NCBI GenBank assembly: GCA_944391355.1
Contig: CALXTG010000118.1
Location: forward strand, 1 to 6,224
Reading direction: 5' to 3'
Length of the DNA: 6,224 nt
Source: an uncultured Alphaproteobacteria bacterium
GTDB lineage: Bacteria; Pseudomonadota; Alphaproteobacteria; RF32; CAG-239
Both the position numbers and the translations under genes were made by a program. This document shows, in pieces, positions 5,828 to 6,224 of this stretch. The first letter of the stretch is position 1; every line of letters begins with the position of its first letter. The notes beneath the pieces are model-generated. The model had not been told where the DNA came from, did no database searches, and saw nothing but the letters and a program-made list of their open reading frames with translations.

Positions 5828-5947
5828 ACTAAAAAGCCAAAACCGGGCGAACGCGGTAACTATAATTCTTATAGTAGTAATTTGTAGCGCCGGAACTCGG
5901 GACCAGTATCCTGGCATAGTAACTACTGTACTCAGAAGACGACCAAT
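5828..5947 (-). repeat. DGR variable repeat (VR), C-terminal coding end of the target
   Basis: This recipient copy of the TR encodes target residues from Trp94 (of the visible 131) to the stop codon. Read as TR to VR on the coding strand, the differences are eight A to T, two A to G, one A to C and two G to T. The adenine changes fall in codons 99-103, 113, 116-118, 121 and 123, giving eight Asn-to-Tyr, two Asn-to-Ser and one Asp-to-Ala change. The last 21 bp of the core (5836-5856), encoding RVRPVLA, are identical to the TR. Confidence 0.95.
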
Positions 5948-6224
5948 AATATCCACTTTCAGTATCATCCATTACCTTACCCAAAACTTTCAAAGAATTA
6001 TTAATTTCTGAGAAATTATTAGATAAAAGCTTTAATTCTTCCAGACTCGGTAAAAACCAATCTCCGGCTTTTGTTCCGCTCGTACTATACTTATTGCAAT
6101 ATTCAGCGGCCGGATATGAAATATTATTCGCCTTGCCATAAGCCAGAATTGCCGCTGTATTGCTTTTTCCCGAAGTTCCCCGTGCCGCGGAACCTATTTC
6201 TTTATTATACCCGCCCCACTCAAG
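5829..6224 (-). CDS. DGR target protein, C-type-lectin-like/DUF1566-like C-terminal domain (5' end outside window)
   Basis: This is the gene that the retroelement diversifies. The visible 131 residues are open from the window edge to TAG at 5829-5831. They show the pattern of the DUF1566-type lectin-like fold: a Tyr-Pro-Ala-Ala-Glu-Tyr-Cys helix start (37-43), GDWFLPSLEELKLLSNN (54-70), YYWSSSEYSS (92-101) and the closing YRVRPVLAF (123-131). The VR covers the last 38 residues, where this fold places its ligand-binding surface. Conserved scaffold residues (Trp94, Glu98, Ala104-Arg105, Pro109-Gly112, Arg124-Phe131) alternate with the variable sites, now dominated by Tyr and Ser. Such proteins are usually surface-displayed binding proteins, but the part that would carry a signal or anchor is missing here. 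The ligand is unknown. avd follows on the same strand after a hairpin and 142 bp. Confidence 0.92.
   Translation of the reverse strand, partial: LEWGGYNKEIGSAARGTSGKSNTAAILAYGKANNISYPAAEYCNKYSTSGTKAGDWFLPSLEELKLLSNNFSEINNSLKVLGKVMDDTESGYYWSSSEYSSYYARILVPSSGATNYYYKNYSYRVRPVLAF

Noticed and set aside
5106..5947. TR and VR as remnants of a simple gene duplication or an insertion-sequence repeat
   Set aside because: Differences concentrate on adenines of one strand and lie between invariant blocks, which random drift would not produce. The TR has lost the in-frame stop and has no gene upstream of it.
5106..5947. CRISPR array
   Set aside because: There are only two copies, about 120 bp long and 721 bp apart, with a gene between them.

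Overview
The window comes from the chromosome of an alphaproteobacterium, probably from an uncultured, host-associated (gut-type) lineage. The 5' end of a 16S rRNA gene carries the alphaproteobacterial signature AACGAACGCTGGCGGCAGGC. LigA has the Arg-Glu-Gly-Trp-Gly segment I recall from alphaproteobacterial homologues. Coding DNA is moderately GC-rich and intergenic DNA strongly AT-rich. The lineage below class level is inference.

Left part (1-3823), housekeeping genes. The 16S rRNA start reads leftward behind a leader of about 285 nt and two consensus-like tandem promoters. Divergent from it is infC (IF-3), whose only possible start is the non-canonical codon AUA behind a perfect Shine-Dalgarno sequence. 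A bidirectional terminator separates infC from a small convergent hypothetical gene. ligA (NAD+-dependent DNA ligase) follows, complete with adenylation, OB, zinc-finger, HhH and BRCT parts.

Right part (3820-6224), all on the minus strand, is a diversity-generating retroelement (DGR) in the classical order: target gene with variable repeat (VR), avd, template repeat (TR), reverse transcriptase. TR (5106-5226) and VR (5828-5947) align with one length change in an A-run. In the gap-free 112-bp core there are 13 substitutions. Eleven are at template adenines in the coding sense, against 36 adenines available, and two are G to T. They change 11 codons of the target's C-terminal C-type-lectin-like (DUF1566-like) domain, mostly Asn to Tyr. 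A perfect 9-bp hairpin with a 4-nt loop lies 5 bp beyond the VR, where the Bordetella phage DGR has its cruciform target signal.

How the DGR parts should work together, from known DGRs: the TR is transcribed, the RT with Avd copies it with errors at adenines, and the cDNA replaces the VR. This rewrites the ligand-facing residues of the target protein while the TR stays intact. The RT gene ends inside the ligA stop codon: both stops share the tetranucleotide CTAG. The retroelement therefore abuts an essential gene, and its transcript probably runs antisense into ligA. The 5' part of the target gene is outside the window.
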